Shown: in pieces, positions 17,019 to 25,765 of the stretch
How positions within the stretch are numbered: position 1 is the first letter of the stretch
Layout of the letters: every line of letters begins with the position of its first letter
DNA from: Chloroflexota bacterium
Lineage (GTDB): Bacteria; Chloroflexota; Anaerolineae; Anaerolineales; VGOW01
Length of the DNA: 64,000 nt
Assembly: GCA_016197225.1 (NCBI GenBank)
Contig: JACPWC010000080.1
Span: forward strand, 20,551-84,550
Direction of reading: 5' to 3'
Notes under the pieces: generated by a model
The model's database searches: none
What the model was told of the DNA's origin: nothing
What the model saw: the letters and a program-made list of their open reading frames with translations, nothing else
Made by a program: the position numbers and the translations under genes

Positions 17019-18947
17019 ATGATTTCGGGAAAGATTCTCAAACTCAACGGCTGGCCCGACGGCAAGATCATCGGCCTGGCTAAAGCCGTTGCCGAACAAT
17101 TGGAAGCCGACACCTTCGGCGACCGGGACGCGATCCTGGCCCGCCTCGACTCGGTTCGCCAGAACCCCGGCAACTTTTTGGCCGACCCGCTCCTGGCCGA
17201 CCTGGCCCGCGAATGTTTGCGGCTGGCGCAGCGTGAAGCCTCAAAGCAGGATGATACTCTGCGTTCGCTCCCGCTTCAATACCGAGTCTGGGGCGAAGAA
17301 CACATTGACGGCGAAGCCTTGCGCCAGATGGACTCGGCCATGCGCCTGCCGATCAGCGCCGCCGGGGCGTTGATGCCGGATGCCCACGTGGGTTACGGCC
17401 TGCCCATCGGCGGCGTCCTCGCCACCCAAAACACCGTCATCCCTTACGCCGTGGGCGTGGACATTGCGTGCTTCGTCGGAGATACGAAAGTTCCTCTATT
17501 GGATGGGAAGGATTACACTTTGGCTGATCTCGCCAAGAGAACGGAACCGTTTTACGTGTATGCCTGCAAGCCGGATGGCAAAATTGTTATAGCCCTGGCA
17601 ACCGCGATTAAGACCCAAGAGAACGCCGAACTTGTTGAAGTGACGATTGACAACGGTGAAAAAATCCTTTGCACGCCTGAGCACGAATTTATGTTGCGAG
17701 ACGGCGCCTATCAAAAGGCTTCTGAGCTTGGGGCAGGGCAATCGCTTATGCCCTTTTATTCTCAACGGGATAACGAGGGCTACGTCCGAATCCAGCAAAA
17801 CTACTCTGGCCGATGGCATCGTGCACATTGGATGGCTGGGATCACCGGCAAACTCTCCAATCACAAAGTTATATCCGTGCAACGTGTAGAAGCGCGTCAA
17901 GATGTTTACTGCCTCGTCGTTCCTCAACATCACAACTTCGCGCTTTCAGCAGGAGTATTTGTTCATAACTGCCGAATGCGCCTGTCTATATATTCTGTCT
18001 CACCCCACCTCATCGGCCAGAAGCCGGGCCAGTTCGAGAAGTCACTGCTGGAGCAAACACAGTTCGGCATGGGCGCAGAATGGAAGGGCAACCGCCGCGC
18101 CGAGCACGCCGTGCTCGACGACCCGGCCTGGAACGCGACCCGCCTGCTTCGCTCACTGCAAGACAATGCTCACCGACAACTTGGCACGAGCGGAACCGGC
18201 AACCACTTTGTCGAGTGGGGCACGTTCACCCTCAAGCAGGATTCGCCGGAGTTGGAATTGAAGGCGGGCGAGTATCTGGCTTTGCTCTCGCACAGCGGCT
18301 CGCGCTCCGTCGGCTTCAAGATTGCCGACTTCTACTCGAAGCTGGCGATGGAGAAACATCCAACGCTCGACAAGAGCGCCCGCCACCTCTCGTGGCTCTC
18401 ACTCGACTCGGAAGAAGGGCAAGAGTATTGGCTCTCGATGGAGTTGGCCGGCAAGTTCGCCTCGGCCAACCATTACGTCATTCATCATCGGGTGGCCGCC
18501 GCCGCCGGCCTCAAGGAACTCGTCGTCGTCGAGAACCATCATAACTTTGCCTGGCGAGAAAAATCTCCGGACGGAAGCGAAGTGATTGTCCATCGCAAGG
18601 GCGCGACTCCGGCCGGGCCGGGCGTGCTGGGCGTGATTCCGGGTTCGATGGGCGACGCCGGTTACGTGGTTCGGGGCAAAGGGGTAGCCGACTCTTTAAG
18701 TTCGGCCTCGCACGGCGCAGGGCGGCAGATGAGCCGCAAGGCCGCCATCCACAGCATCACCAAGACTGCCCGCGATGCTTATTTGCGCGAACGCGGCGTT
18801 ACCCTGCTCGGCGGCGGGCTGGACGAAGCGCCGCAGGCCTACAAGCCCATCGAGTCGATCATCGCCGCCCAAAGCGATCTGGTGGACATCATTGGCAAGT
18901 TCACCCCCAGGCTGGTGCGCATGGCCGACGAACCGGGAGACATTTAG
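17019..18947 (+). CDS. rtcB: RtcB 3'-phosphate RNA ligase precursor with intein
   Basis: 642 residues from ATG 17019; removing the intein leaves 475 residues, normal for RtcB. RtcB joins 2',3'-cyclic phosphate or 3'-phosphate RNA ends to 5'-OH ends with GTP and Mn, in tRNA splicing and RNA repair. Extein evidence: DAHVGYGLPIGGV, VGVDIA-C at the metal-site Cys, GTSGTGNHFVEWG, and SHGAGRQMSRKAA with the guanylylated His region. The longer upstream reading frame (from 16962) overlaps the promoter and was not used. The gene is divergent from the thiolase gene and ends in an inverted repeat shared with the convergent hydrolase gene. Confidence 0.95.
   Translation: MISGKILKLNGWPDGKIIGLAKAVAEQLEADTFGDRDAILARLDSVRQNPGNFLADPLLADLARECLRLAQREASKQDDTLRSLPLQYRVWGEEHIDGEALRQMDSAMRLPISAAGALMPDAHVGYGLPIGGVLATQNTVIPYAVGVDIACFVGDTKVPLLDGKDYTLADLAKRTEPFYVYACKPDGKIVIALATAIKTQENAELVEVTIDNGEKILCTPEHEFMLRDGAYQKASELGAGQSLMPFYSQRDNEGYVRIQQNYSGRWHRAHWMAGITGKLSNHKVISVQRVEARQDVYCLVVPQHHNFALSAGVFVHNCRMRLSIYSVSPHLIGQKPGQFEKSLLEQTQFGMGAEWKGNRRAEHAVLDDPAWNATRLLRSLQDNAHRQLGTSGTGNHFVEWGTFTLKQDSPELELKAGEYLALLSHSGSRSVGFKIADFYSKLAMEKHPTLDKSARHLSWLSLDSEEGQEYWLSMELAGKFASANHYVIHHRVAAAAGLKELVVVENHHNFAWREKSPDGSEVIVHRKGATPAGPGVLGVIPGSMGDAGYVVRGKGVADSLSSASHGAGRQMSRKAAIHSITKTARDAYLRERGVTLLGGGLDEAPQAYKPIESIIAAQSDLVDIIGKFTPRLVRMADEPGDI
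17469..17969 (+). other. Mini-intein inside RtcB
   Basis: A 167-residue intein with Cys1 (CFVGDTKVPL), block B TPEH, and the C-terminal splice block VYCLVVPQHHNFAL then VFVHN followed by extein Cys+1. It is inserted immediately before the catalytic metal-binding Cys of RtcB (VDIA/C). There is no room for a homing endonuclease between the splicing halves. Codon use is AT-richer than in the surrounding rtcB, suggesting horizontal acquisition. Confidence 0.93.
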
Positions 18948-18956
18948 CCAAGCACA

Positions 18957-18993
18957 ATGTAGAGCGACGCGAAGCGGGCAACTCGCTCTACAT
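18957..18993. terminator. Inverted repeat between convergent rtcB and GH63 genes
   Basis: ATGTAGAGCGA (18957-18967) and TCGCTCTACAT (18983-18993) are a perfect 11-base inverted repeat. The arms resemble the longer palindrome at 53032-53060, also between convergent genes. It probably ends transcription on both strands. There is no poly-T tract, so the mode of termination is uncertain. The right arm overlaps the 3' end of the hydrolase gene. Confidence 0.55.
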
Positions 18994-20754
18994 ATTCAAC
19001 AACTTCGATTCGCTGATCGCCATTTCAATAAACAACGCCGACGACCAGCCGAAGATCGAAGCGGCTTTGGGCGGGGCTTCGCCGGTGTTGGGGTTGTAAT
19101 ATTCGTAGACATCGTCTCCGGCCAGCATCATGGCCAGAGTGCGGCGCCGAAGTTCGCGGGCCAGGTCGTCGTAACCCGCCCGCTCCAGACCCTCCATCAG
19201 CAAATAGTTGACATTCACCCACGTCGGCCCGCGCCACATTTGTAAAGGATCGAATTTAGGATCGTCGAGTGCTACTGTCGGCACGGGAAACTGCGGCCAG
19301 AACTGATTCTTGTCGGTGAGGTGGCCGACGAGGCGGGTTGCGATCTCGGACGGCATGCGCCCGGTGATGAGCGGGAAGAGGTTGAACGGGGTGCGGACGC
19401 GAATCGGCGCTCCCCCCTTCCTGGCCCAGAACAACCCGGCCTCTTCATCCCACATCGAGCGAATTATCCGCTGGGCCAGCGCCTCGGCCCGCCCGGCCCA
19501 CATCTCAGCGTCGGCTTTTTCGCCGATGATGGTTGCCATCTTCGCCAACGACTCCTGTTGCAAACACAAATAAGTGTTCAGGTCGGGCGCTTCCACTGGC
19601 ATGCCCTCGTCCCACAGCGGGCTGTCGTCGAGGCCGGACGAAAACGGATGCTGATATTCGCACAGGCCGTTGCCGTCCAGGTCGTTCTTCTCAAACCACC
19701 AGTTGTTCCAGCGCACAATCGGCTCGTAAATCTCGTCGAGAAACTCGCGGTCGCCGTCGGCTTCAAACAACTTCCAGGCCGCCCAGGCCACCAACGGTGG
19801 TTTGGTCACGTCGGCCTCCACCGGGAACGTCAGGCGCGTCACCGTGCCTTCGTCGTGAACCGCGTCCGGGATCATGCCGTCTTCCCGCTGATGATCGAGC
19901 ACGATGCGAATCTGATCCTTCGCCAGCTTCAGGTCAACGTGGCGATAGGCCAGGGCGTGGAAATATGCATCCCACTGCCACACGCCCACGTAGTGAATCT
20001 TGGACGGCGTCATCGCCTCGCGGGTGGTGTAAAAGCGGGTGGAGATCAGCCCGGCGCGCATGATCCACCAGGCGTAATAATATTGGGCGCGATACGGCCC
20101 GGCCACTTCGGGCGCGGCGGCAAACCACTCGTGCCAGCGTTTGGCCGCCGACTCCAGGGCAACCGCCGGCTCAGGTATCCACCGGTTGAAGCCGAGACGC
20201 GGGGTGATGTTGACGAGCAGTGACCGGCCACCCGGTGAAGCGTCAAACGATAAACGAATCAACTGGCTCCCGCCGTCAACGGCGGTCGTCTCGTTCTTCA
20301 ACAAACGGGCATTGGTAGTGTAAGCAATGTTGCGGCGGATGTCGCCGGTGAGGCGCAGAACGCCGCCACGCCGGTCGGTTTGGGCGCGATCCAGGTTGGC
20401 GCGGAAGGTCAGGCCGCAGACGGCGGGCGGCAGAACGATCAGTAAAGTCTCGGCATCCACAAAGCAAATGGTGAAAGCGCCGAGGGCAGTCTGGCAATCA
20501 ATACGATGAGGATAAGTGGTCAGTTCAAAGTCGAGCGCCCGGCCTTCACCGTCGGTGAAGCGCCATTCGTCCACGATGGGCGGACGATTGCGATAGGCCG
20601 AGAGCTGGCCTTCGCGTTTGAACCAGCGCTCGGCCAGCCGCACGGCGAGATGATGATCGGCGTGAAAGACCATGAGCCGTGAGCCGCGCTCGCTAAATGG
20701 GATCTGGCGCAAGTTGATTCGATTCTTGAGGAGTTCAAGAAAAGGCAATGTCAT
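18988..20754 (-). CDS. GH63-type glucosylglycerate/mannosylglycerate hydrolase
   Basis: A 588-residue cytosolic (alpha/alpha)6-barrel hydrolase with no signal peptide. Motifs GVWQWDAYFHALAYRHVD, DHQREDGMIPDAVHDEG, DDSPLWDEGMPVEAPDLN and WRGPTWVNVNYLL fit the GH63 clade of mannosylglycerate and glucosylglycerate hydrolases. An N-terminal beta-rich domain (about 1-200) precedes the barrel. Its start overlaps the stop of the GpgS-type gene by four bases, which makes glucosylglycerate the likelier substrate. It would let the cell break down the solute after osmotic downshift or nitrogen resupply. Trehalase or amylo-glucosidase activity is less likely given the neighbour. Confidence 0.82.
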   Translation of the reverse strand: MTLPFLELLKNRINLRQIPFSERGSRLMVFHADHHLAVRLAERWFKREGQLSAYRNRPPIVDEWRFTDGEGRALDFELTTYPHRIDCQTALGAFTICFVDAETLLIVLPPAVCGLTFRANLDRAQTDRRGGVLRLTGDIRRNIAYTTNARLLKNETTAVDGGSQLIRLSFDASPGGRSLLVNITPRLGFNRWIPEPAVALESAAKRWHEWFAAAPEVAGPYRAQYYYAWWIMRAGLISTRFYTTREAMTPSKIHYVGVWQWDAYFHALAYRHVDLKLAKDQIRIVLDHQREDGMIPDAVHDEGTVTRLTFPVEADVTKPPLVAWAAWKLFEADGDREFLDEIYEPIVRWNNWWFEKNDLDGNGLCEYQHPFSSGLDDSPLWDEGMPVEAPDLNTYLCLQQESLAKMATIIGEKADAEMWAGRAEALAQRIIRSMWDEEAGLFWARKGGAPIRVRTPFNLFPLITGRMPSEIATRLVGHLTDKNQFWPQFPVPTVALDDPKFDPLQMWRGPTWVNVNYLLMEGLERAGYDDLARELRRRTLAMMLAGDDVYEYYNPNTGEAPPKAASIFGWSSALFIEMAISESKLLNM

Positions 20755-22550
20755 GGCCGGTCTTTCCTCCGCGCCGCGTACTCCGGCATTCCGATCATCG
20801 GCGGGCGGTCGCGCTCTACGATCTCTTCTACGTCTAAAAAGTAGTTGCCAGACTGATGACGAATCAACTTCATGGATTTGTTCACGTCGTCCAAAATCGC
20901 GCGGTTGTAACGCCGCTCCAGCTTGCGAATCACGGCCTGCAGGATCGCAAACGACATCTTGCTCAACGCCTCCAGCGGCTGGTTGTGGTGGATGCGCTCC
21001 AGCAAGTCCACCTGGGCAATCGCCCCCAGCCCGTATTTCTCAAACACGTCAATCAACAACCCGGTCTCCACGCCGTAGCCGGAGAAAAACGAGAACTGCT
21101 CCAGCGCCGAGCGGCGGCCGGCATATTCGCCGGACAGCGGCTGGATCACGCCCGACAGTTCGGGATAAAACAGATTGAGCAAGGGCCGGGCCGTCAACTC
21201 GGTCACCCGCCCCCCGCCCCCGGCCTGAGTCTTGTCTCCCACTTTGAGCGGGCGGCGATAGAAGCCTTTGACGAATTGGATGAGCGGGTTGAGCAGAAGC
21301 GGCCCGATGATGCCATAGACAAAACGCGGATGGATGTTGACGATGTCGGTGTCAACCCAGGCAATAATATCGCCCTCAGTCACAAGCAGACTCTTCCACA
21401 AAGCCTCGCCCTTGCCTCGCCGCGCGTCCAGCTCGGGCAAAATCTGTTGATGAATGTAAACGGGCACGCCAAGCGATTTGGCAATCTCCCGCGTCCGGTC
21501 GGTGGAATTTGAATCGATCAACACGATCTCGTCCAGCAAAGGCGTTTCGTCCATCAAAGCCCGCTTTACTGTTTCGATCACCCGGCCCACGGTGGCTTCC
21601 TCATTCAAGGCGGGCAGAGCCAGGCTGATCTTAAGGCTCTGCTTCTCTTTGAGGGCCAGCAAGCGCCTCAGGTCGGCGAACTCGCCGGCGTGAAACGTGT
21701 TCTCGGCAAACCACTTGTCCACCAGAATCGAAATCGCCTGCGTCCCGGCCATCTCGTCAAGCGGCGTGGGCGGCATCGGGCGGCGGGTCTTCACCGCCAT
21801 CACCGCCGCCGGCGACTCTTGCAAAACCCGGTCGGCCACCGGGCCGAGCGAGGCGTTGCTCAGCAACGGTTGAGCCGTCGCCCCTATCACCACCAGATCA
21901 AACGCCCCGGCCCGCCCCAAAATTATCCCGGCCGGGTCGGCGGTGGGCGCCGACTCTGTTTGCACCTCGGGCAAACGCTTCAACACCTGCTCCAGGCCGC
22001 GAAAGGGCGCGTCGGTCGCGGCCTGATCCTGCAGGGTCAGGTGAAGCGCGGTGAGTTGTCGAGGGCGCAAACTTAAACCTACTCGTAGCGCCAGTTCGGC
22101 GTGCGGCCCGCCGCGCACCGGCATTAGCACCCGGCCCGGCTCTTTGGGGAACGGCCCGCGCACCAGCGCCACGTCGCACGGCGGGCGGGCCAGCACTTCG
22201 GCCACAGTCACGCAGAGCGAGTCCAGTTGGCATCGCCACTCCAGCAACAACAAGTCCGGCTTCTCAGACTCGATCACTTCCAACAAGTCGGCCCAGGGCG
22301 TGTGCGAGACCAGCACCGCCGATTTGCTCCGCACCTGCACGCCATCGGCCAGCTCACGCAGAAGTTTTCGCACGTGCCGCGCTTTGGTCGCCCCGGCGCT
22401 CAACGGTTCACCGGCCGGCATTGGCACCAGACCGACCAGCACCACGTCCGGCGCCAGGGCGCGGGCGGCGGCCAGGGTTGTATCGTAATCACAATCGTAG
22501 ACAACCGGCGCCAGAGCAGAGCGAAGCGAGGTAAAGCGATGCTTCTTCAC
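20751..22550 (-). CDS. gpgS: Universal stress protein-GpgS fusion (glucosyl-3-phosphoglycerate synthase)
   Basis: A 599-residue fusion. Residues about 1-270 are two universal-stress-protein-like halves (GPFPKEPGRVLMPV, then DLVVIGATAQPLLSNASLGPVAD). Residues about 280-599 are a GT81-type GT-A transferase: LPALNEEATVGRVIETV, LIDSNSTDRT, GKGEALWKSL, the metal motif DTDIVN, then KGFYRRPL and SGEYAGRRSALEQ. This matches glucosyl-3-phosphoglycerate synthase, which joins NDP-glucose to 3-phosphoglycerate as the first step to glucosylglycerate. GpgS is normally about 320-330 residues without the added domain. It overlaps both neighbours by four bases. A separate phosphatase (GpgP) is not in the window. 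Confidence 0.88.
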   Translation of the reverse strand: MKKHRFTSLRSALAPVVYDCDYDTTLAAARALAPDVVLVGLVPMPAGEPLSAGATKARHVRKLLRELADGVQVRSKSAVLVSHTPWADLLEVIESEKPDLLLLEWRCQLDSLCVTVAEVLARPPCDVALVRGPFPKEPGRVLMPVRGGPHAELALRVGLSLRPRQLTALHLTLQDQAATDAPFRGLEQVLKRLPEVQTESAPTADPAGIILGRAGAFDLVVIGATAQPLLSNASLGPVADRVLQESPAAVMAVKTRRPMPPTPLDEMAGTQAISILVDKWFAENTFHAGEFADLRRLLALKEKQSLKISLALPALNEEATVGRVIETVKRALMDETPLLDEIVLIDSNSTDRTREIAKSLGVPVYIHQQILPELDARRGKGEALWKSLLVTEGDIIAWVDTDIVNIHPRFVYGIIGPLLLNPLIQFVKGFYRRPLKVGDKTQAGGGGRVTELTARPLLNLFYPELSGVIQPLSGEYAGRRSALEQFSFFSGYGVETGLLIDVFEKYGLGAIAQVDLLERIHHNQPLEALSKMSFAILQAVIRKLERRYNRAILDDVNKSMKLIRHQSGNYFLDVEEIVERDRPPMIGMPEYAARRKDRP

Positions 22551-23803
22551 AGATCGGCTCCTTTCAGCAACGGCGCAATGTGCTCGTTGTAAACTTTTTC
22601 CCAGGTGAACCTTTGGCGGGCGCGAACGGCAAAACGATAAGCCGGGTCGGCTTGCAGGCGCGAAGCTATCAGGCCGGCGACAATTTTTGGTTCAGCCTCC
22701 GGCGAGAAGCGCGTCACATCCTCGCCGCCCAGATCGCGAAGAGGCGGGATGTCGGCGCAGAAGATCGGGAGGCGGGCAATGGCCGCCTCGAGGAGTGGGA
22801 TGCCGAATCCTTCCTCGCGGCTGGTGAGGAGCAGGGCATCGGCCAGTCTAAAAAAGTCGGCCACCACTGAGTCGGGCAACCCTTCGGCTCCGCTCAGGGC
22901 GTCGGCGTGCTCGGCCACGAAGTGGGCAACGCCCTTCAAGCCCAGTTCATCCCGCAAAGTCAGAAGGCTTCGTTTGTATTCGGCGTTGGCCGGGTTGTGC
23001 GGGCCTTCGGGGCCGGTGACGACGAGGGCGGCCTGCGGCAGGTCGCGGCGCAGTTCGGCCTGGGCGCGCAAAGCCAGCTCTATGTTTTTGCGCGGTGTGA
23101 GGCGGACAGGCAAGAGCAGGAGCGGCTCGGCCTCAGCCAGCTTCAGCTTTTCAAACAGCATTTGAGTTTGCGGTTCAAGTTTGAGCAGATGTCTGGTTTC
23201 GACTCCGTTGGGAACGACGACGATGGACTGGGCAGAGATGTGAAGCAGGCCGGCCAACTCACGGCGGCGAAACTCGGAGACAACCACGTGACGCCCGCCC
23301 CAATCCATTCGCAGTAAATCCCAGGGCCAGCCGTCGTGTAATTCAGAACGATAACGCGGCGTCGTCCAGGCCAGGTCGTGATGCCAGAGGATGAGCTTGG
23401 GGAAGGCGGCAGTCTGGCGGAGGGAATGCAGGGCGGCAGTGAGGGCTAAATTTTTGTGAAGGGAACAGACGTTGTGGGCGATGAGGATGTCAACGTCGGC
23501 GAGGGCGGGATGCAGAACCGAGGCGATTTCTTTGACGAGGCGGCTAAACCGGGGCGGGGCGCGTCCCACGTCCAGTTCGGTTTTGACGGCCAGCACTTCA
23601 GGGTGGCGGGAGTCCATCAGCGGCAGTCGAATCAGCCGGATGCGTTCGTCCCAGAGTTCGCCGCGCCCGGCCAGCACCCGAACGTCATGCCCGGCGTCCG
23701 CCATCAGCCGGGCGTGATGCGCCAGCACGCTTTCGACGCCGCCCACAATTGGCGGCGTCGAATAATGAATGAGGGCGATGGAACGCGAACGCGAAGCGGT
23801 CAC
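22547..23803 (-). CDS. GT4 family glycosyltransferase
   Basis: A 418-residue GT-B glycosyltransferase. GGVESVLAHHARLMADAGHDV is the N-terminal acceptor-side signature (residues 21-41), followed by VVVPNGVETRHLL, LLPVRLTPRKNIELAL and the EX7E motif region REEGFGIPLLEAA. It lies between the receiver protein and gpgS genes, overlapping each by four bases. It may extend glucosylglycerate with another sugar, as the mannosylglucosylglycerate synthases do, but specificity cannot be read from sequence. Residues ALSGAEGLPD (about 302-311) come from an in-frame copy of the CCCTGAGCG repeat. Confidence 0.85.
   Translation of the reverse strand: MTASRSRSIALIHYSTPPIVGGVESVLAHHARLMADAGHDVRVLAGRGELWDERIRLIRLPLMDSRHPEVLAVKTELDVGRAPPRFSRLVKEIASVLHPALADVDILIAHNVCSLHKNLALTAALHSLRQTAAFPKLILWHHDLAWTTPRYRSELHDGWPWDLLRMDWGGRHVVVSEFRRRELAGLLHISAQSIVVVPNGVETRHLLKLEPQTQMLFEKLKLAEAEPLLLLPVRLTPRKNIELALRAQAELRRDLPQAALVVTGPEGPHNPANAEYKRSLLTLRDELGLKGVAHFVAEHADALSGAEGLPDSVVADFFRLADALLLTSREEGFGIPLLEAAIARLPIFCADIPPLRDLGGEDVTRFSPEAEPKIVAGLIASRLQADPAYRFAVRARQRFTWEKVYNEHIAPLLKGADL
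22880..22900. repeat. In-frame CCCTGAGCG-type repeat in GT4 gene
   Basis: CCCTTCGGCTCCGCTCAGGG is read on the minus strand as ALSGAEG within the glycosyltransferase, in a loop before VADFFRLADALLL. It belongs to the family seen at 646-680 and 56512-56531. Confidence 0.65.
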
Positions 23804-24183
23804 GTCGTCAGGCCAAGCACCTCCCGAACCTGGTCGCGCAAGACCGAAGGCTCGAAGGGTTTGTTGAGGTAGGCGGTCACGCCCTGAAAGCGGGCGATGA
23901 CGCGGTGAGTCAGTTCGGTGTGCGAGGTGAGCATGACGACCGGCACGCCGTCCAGCTTGTTGCCGTCTTCGGCCAGCTTGTCCAGCACGTCCCAGCCGCG
24001 CATATCGGGCAGGGTCACGTCGAGCAGAACCAGGTCGGGCTTCGTCGTCGAGAGCAAGCGAATGGCGTCTTCGCCATTGCTGGCATGGAGGAGTTCGATA
24101 GGCAGGTCTTTGAGGGTGAGCTTGATGATGGCGAAGTTTTCCAGCTCGTCTTCGACGCTGACCACGCGATACACTTGACTCAT
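23800..24183 (-). CDS. Single-domain response regulator (receiver only)
   Basis: A 127-residue CheY-like receiver with no output domain. The acidic pair is VEDE, the phosphoacceptor Asp is in LVLLDVTLPDMRGWD, followed by Thr in VVMLTSHTE and Lys in YLNKPFEPS. It is the first gene of the overlapped glucosylglycerate operon (ATGA overlap with the GT4 gene), suggesting signalling control of, or a protein contact with, the biosynthetic enzymes. No cognate kinase lies next to it. Confidence 0.92.
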   Translation of the reverse strand: MSQVYRVVSVEDELENFAIIKLTLKDLPIELLHASNGEDAIRLLSTTKPDLVLLDVTLPDMRGWDVLDKLAEDGNKLDGVPVVMLTSHTELTHRVIARFQGVTAYLNKPFEPSVLRDQVREVLGLTT

Positions 24184-24231
24184 GGCAAGCTCTCTTTCAT
24201 TTGACGTAACTGCTCACCAGGCAGGAAATTG

Positions 24232-24304
24232 GAACGCAGATTACGCAGATTGGCGCAGATATTTTTGAAAAAAATCAGCGACGATCAGCGTTTTATCCGC
24301 GTTC
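24232..24304. repeat. Intergenic palindromic repeat, GAACGCAGAT family
   Basis: The left end GAACGCAGATTACGCAGAT and right end TTTTATCCGCGTTC form an imperfect inverted repeat filling most of the gap between rarA and the receiver gene. Same family as 27452-27506, 39452-39552 and the ends of 48464-48720. Confidence 0.7.
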
Positions 24305-24323
24305 TAATAGAAGCCGCGAGTAG

Positions 24324-25733
24324 TTACCATTTCGCCATCTTGCGTTTGATGGCGATCACTTCGTCCATTGACAGGTCTGGCAAATCGGTCGTCGTTTCAA
24401 TGTTCAAAGCCTTGCGTTGCGCTTCACGCCAGCGGGCCAGCCGTTCCTTCACCGCCGTCTCGTAGCCTTCGTCGGACGGGCGATAGAAGTACGTGCCGAG
24501 CATGGCCGTCGGCAGGTATTGCTGGCCGACGTGGTGGCCGTCGTGTTCGTGTGGGTAAGTGTATCCCTCGCCGTGCCCAAGTGCTTTGGCGTCGCGAGTC
24601 GTGTCCTGCAAGTGGCGCGGCACGTCCACTTTGCCTTCCTCTTCAATTTTAGCGTAAGCCTTGAAGTACGCGCCGGCGCTGTTGCTCTTCTCGGCGGTCG
24701 CCAGGTAGAGCGTGGCTTCGACAATCGGGTAAATGCCTTCCGGCATGCCAACAAACTCAAAGGCTTGCATGGCGGCGCTGGCCACCACCAGCCCCATCGG
24801 GTCGGCCAGGCCAATGTCCTCGCCCGCCAGAATCAACAGCCGCCGTAAAACAAAGCGCGGACTCTCGCCGGCGTACAACATCTTCGCCAGCCAATATAAC
24901 GCCGCGTCGGGATCGGAGCCGCGCACGCTTTTGATGAAGGCGCTAATCGTGTCGTAGTGGGCGTCGCCGTCTTTATCGTACAACACCGCCCGCCGCTGGA
25001 TCGATTCGACTGCCACTTCAAGGCTGACTCCGGTGACGCCGTCACTACCAGGGGAAGTTGTTTCTACCGCCAACTCCAGCGCGTTGAGGGCGTTGCGGGC
25101 GTCGCCGCCGGCCACGTTGATCAGGTGGGCCATCGCCTCGGGCGCGATTTCGACTCGCTTGCGCCCGTAGCCGCGCTCCGGGTCGGCGGCGGCCCGCTCG
25201 ATCACCTTTTGCACTTCTTCGTCGGCCAGCGGGCGCAGTTGAAAGATTCGCGAGCGCGAAACGAGCGCGCCGATCACTTCAAAATACGGGTTCTCGGTTG
25301 TCGCGCCGATCAACGTAATCGTGCCATCTTCGACGTGGGGCAGAAGCGCGTCCTGCTGGGCTTTGTTCCAGCGATGCACTTCGTCAACGAAGAGCGTCGT
25401 GCGTATTCCGTTCAATTTGCGGCGCTCTTTGGCCTCGGCGATCACTTTGCGAAGTTCGGCCACGCCGGAGAGCACGGCGCTGATGGTTTCAAAATGGGAA
25501 TGGGTGCTGTTGGCGATGACCATCGCCAGGGTGGTCTTGCCGGTTCCGGGCGGCCCCCAGAGGAGGATGGAGGAGAAGAGGCGGTCGGCCTCAATGGCCC
25601 GGCGCAGAAGTCGCCCTGGCCCCACAATGTGCTCCTGGCCGATGTACTCGTCCAGCGCGCGCGGCCTCATCCGGGCCGCAAGAGGGGCTTCGTCTTTGAG
25701 GCGCTGGGTGAGGGCGTGGTCGAAGAGGTCCAT
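24324..25733 (-). CDS. rarA: RarA/MgsA replication-associated recombination ATPase
   Basis: 469 residues from the ATG at 25733 (MDLFDHALTQRLKDEAPLAA). AAA+ clamp-loader-like ATPase: Walker A GPPGTGKTTLA, Walker B FVDEVHRWNKAQQDALLP, sensor region IGATTENPYFEV, then SRSRIFQL. The C-terminal tetramerisation region has GEDIGLADPMGLVVA and LPTAMLGTYFYRPSDEGYE, typical of the RarA/WRNIP1 family, which acts at stalled replication forks. A 14-residue upstream extension to 25775 lacks conservation and overlaps the nuclease gene, so the inner start was chosen. Length is normal. Confidence 0.94.
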   Translation of the reverse strand: MDLFDHALTQRLKDEAPLAARMRPRALDEYIGQEHIVGPGRLLRRAIEADRLFSSILLWGPPGTGKTTLAMVIANSTHSHFETISAVLSGVAELRKVIAEAKERRKLNGIRTTLFVDEVHRWNKAQQDALLPHVEDGTITLIGATTENPYFEVIGALVSRSRIFQLRPLADEEVQKVIERAAADPERGYGRKRVEIAPEAMAHLINVAGGDARNALNALELAVETTSPGSDGVTGVSLEVAVESIQRRAVLYDKDGDAHYDTISAFIKSVRGSDPDAALYWLAKMLYAGESPRFVLRRLLILAGEDIGLADPMGLVVASAAMQAFEFVGMPEGIYPIVEATLYLATAEKSNSAGAYFKAYAKIEEEGKVDVPRHLQDTTRDAKALGHGEGYTYPHEHDGHHVGQQYLPTAMLGTYFYRPSDEGYETAVKERLARWREAQRKALNIETTTDLPDLSMDEVIAIKRKMAKW

Positions 25734-25765
25734 GTCAACAAAACAAAAGTGAAAGGCCGAGGTTA

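Noticed and set aside
17469..17969. Homing endonuclease within the RtcB intein
   Set aside because: The intein is only 167 residues; no LAGLIDADG or HNH motif fits between the splicing blocks.
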